Program-made: the position numbers and the translations under genes
Assembly: GCA_034659435.1 (NCBI GenBank)
Contig: JAYEHJ010000101.1
Location: forward strand, 1-6,730
Direction: 5' to 3'
Origin: JAGLYP01 sp034659435
Lineage (GTDB): Bacteria; Patescibacteriota; Patescibacteriia; Patescibacteriales; UBA12075
DNA length: 6,730 bases
Shown: positions 5,968 through 6,730 of the stretch, piece after piece
Layout of the letters: each line of letters begins with the position of its first letter
Numbering within the stretch: position 1 is the first letter of the stretch
Notes under the pieces: model-generated
What the model saw: only the letters and a program-made list of their open reading frames with translations
Databases searched by the model: none
What the model was told of the DNA's origin: nothing

Positions 5968-6555
5968 CTACACCCCATGCGTCAGCAAGCTCACAATCGC
6001 GAAAGCGATTGCCAGGTAAAGCGTTTTTGAAGCCAATGGCAAAAGGCTTGCCAAGTCAAACACGACCGCCAAAAGCAATATTGCCACGCCCACGACTTGC
6101 AGCATCATTTTAATTTTACCCCAAATATTCGCGTGCACTTCCCGCCCGCTTCTCTTTCTCACGCAGGCGGCAATAATAAAAATTATTTCAATGCTGATAA
6201 TAATTATCGCTGTCCAAAAATCAATATATCTTAGCACAATAACAAAAACCATGCCACCGATTAAAATTTTATCAGCCAGCGGATCGTATATTTTGCCCCA
6301 GTCGGTTATTTGATTTCTTGTCCTTGCCAAAGACCCGTCAATCGCGTCAGTAAAGGCGGTTAGCAAAAACGCCCACAAACCGATATAATATTTTTCCGAA
6401 ATCATTAAAAATATTACTATCGGCGTAGCCATAAAACGAAATACTGTTATATGATTCGGCAGAACGCGCGTTGGAATTAATTTTAAAATTGTCGCCGCCA
6501 ATATTTTATCATGAAAAAATATTTTATCCGCTTTTTCAAAATTTCTATCAAGCAT
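5968..6555 (-). CDS. pgsA: CDP-alcohol phosphatidyltransferase, probably CDP-diacylglycerol--glycerol-3-phosphate 3-phosphatidyltransferase
   Basis: Integral membrane enzyme, 195 residues (PgsA is usually about 180-200), that would join CDP-diacylglycerol and glycerol-3-phosphate to form phosphatidylglycerophosphate, the first committed step to phosphatidylglycerol. The family signature D-x2-DG-x2-AR-x8-G-x3-D-x3-D is complete: Asp70, Asp73-Gly74, Ala77-Arg78, Gly87, Asp91 and Asp95 in the stretch TDAIDGSLARTR...GKIYDPLADK. LPNHITVFR (32-40) before the first helix and HANIWGKIKMMLQ (141-153) later in the protein fit PgsA. About six hydrophobic segments follow (41-51, 58-68, 98-108, 114-132, 150-168, 180-193). 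About 32 residues precede the LPN motif, longer than in E. coli PgsA. The start is supported by AAGGTGAG (6575-6568), 12 nt before the ATG and the clearest Shine-Dalgarno in the window. Stop is TAG. Another CDP-alcohol transferase (for example a phosphatidylinositol-phosphate or cardiolipin type) cannot be excluded. Confidence 0.8.
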   Translation of the reverse strand: MLDRNFEKADKIFFHDKILAATILKLIPTRVLPNHITVFRFMATPIVIFLMISEKYYIGLWAFLLTAFTDAIDGSLARTRNQITDWGKIYDPLADKILIGGMVFVIVLRYIDFWTAIIIISIEIIFIIAACVRKRSGREVHANIWGKIKMMLQVVGVAILLLAVVFDLASLLPLASKTLYLAIAFAIVSLLTHGV

Positions 6556-6567
6556 TTATATTAGTAA

Positions 6568-6575
6568 CTCACCTT
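6568..6575 (-). promoter_or_regulatory. Shine-Dalgarno sequence of the phosphatidyltransferase gene
   Basis: AAGGTGAG on the minus strand, 12 nt upstream of the ATG at 6555. The spacing is somewhat long, but this is the only clear ribosome binding site among the six genes, and it supports the chosen start. Confidence 0.55.
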
Positions 6576-6612
6576 ACGCAACATCCGCCTGCCATTCCAT
6601 TACTCTCTTAAT

Positions 6613-6675
6613 TTGTCATTCCCGACACACATTGCCCCCGGCAGGGAAATTATATTAAATGATCGGGAATCTCTT
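6613..6675. repeat. Nested inverted repeat of the GTCATTCCCG/CGGGAAT type
   Basis: The arms attcccga (6618-6625) and tcgggaat (6663-6670) are perfect 8-bp inverted repeats around a 37-nt interior. Inside it lies a smaller hairpin, tgcc (6633-6636) with ggca (6640-6643), and a second gggaa (6644-6648) that could pair instead with ttccc (6619-6623). The outer bases read gtcattcccg and cgggaatctc, an end pattern that, from memory, is common in dispersed bacterial repeats (REP/MITE-like). There is no coding sequence in it. It sits just upstream of the phosphatidyltransferase gene. Confidence 0.55.
6649..6654 (-). promoter_or_regulatory. Possible -10 box for the phosphatidyltransferase gene inside the inverted repeat
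   Basis: A perfect TATAAT on the minus strand (6654-6649), within the repeat interior. The -35 at 17 nt spacing (TAAAGA, 6677-6672) has only 3 of 6 matches, so support is weak. It would give a leader of about 87 nt. No better promoter is visible between the repeat and the ATG. Confidence 0.25.
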
Positions 6676-6730
6676 TAAAAGCATCTAAATCATTTTATTA
6701 AAATAATGTTGTTATATAGCATTATTTATA

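Noticed and set aside
5808..6113. Plus-strand 101-residue frame overlapping the terminator hairpin and the end of the phosphatidyltransferase gene
   Set aside because: Begins inside the hairpin stem, runs antisense to a gene with a complete catalytic signature, and has low-complexity content.

Overview
The window is AT-rich, has short intergenic gaps and is coded entirely on the minus strand. The lysine- and isoleucine-rich proteins, the style of the GT2 glycosyltransferases and the weak use of Shine-Dalgarno sequences suggest an uncultivated Patescibacteria/CPR bacterium, perhaps from the Parcubacteria. This assignment is an inference; no rRNA or marker gene is present to confirm it. TGA is used as a real stop (in the ATGA overlap near 926-929), so the UGA=Gly code of Gracilibacteria and Absconditabacteria does not appear to apply.

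Layout in the direction of transcription (right to left). (1) 6556-6730: upstream region holding a nested inverted repeat of the GTCATTCCCG...CGGGAAT type. (2) 6555-5968: a CDP-alcohol phosphatidyltransferase, probably PgsA (phosphatidylglycerophosphate synthase). (3) 5716-5967: a gap with a strong minus-strand intrinsic terminator, followed at once by a good promoter for the next gene, and possibly a short independent transcript. (4) 5715-3850: a 621-residue polytopic membrane protein of the GT-C (ArnT/PMT/GT39-like) superfamily. (5) 3717-3849: an AT-rich gap with a plausible promoter. (6) 3716-54: a tight four-gene operon of three divergent GT2 glycosyltransferases followed by galU (UTP-glucose-1-phosphate uridylyltransferase). 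Spacing is 4 nt, 6 nt and then a 4-nt ATGA overlap.

Together the genes look like part of a cell-surface glycan pathway. GalU supplies UDP-glucose, the GT2 enzymes would transfer sugars on the cytoplasmic face, and the GT-C protein would transfer a sugar from a lipid carrier on the outer face of the membrane. PgsA is a phospholipid gene that merely sits upstream and is separated by a terminator. No flippase, polymerase or sugar-nucleotide modifying gene is visible here.

The most striking observation is a roughly 51-nt palindromic repeat (core hairpin 3125-3152) inserted in frame inside the first GT2 gene. It adds about 17 residues exactly between two conserved family motifs, much as Rickettsia palindromic elements do in proteins. 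The second GT2 gene has lost the usual NPD/NQD metal-binding acid (Ser-Ile-His instead), which puts its catalytic activity in question.
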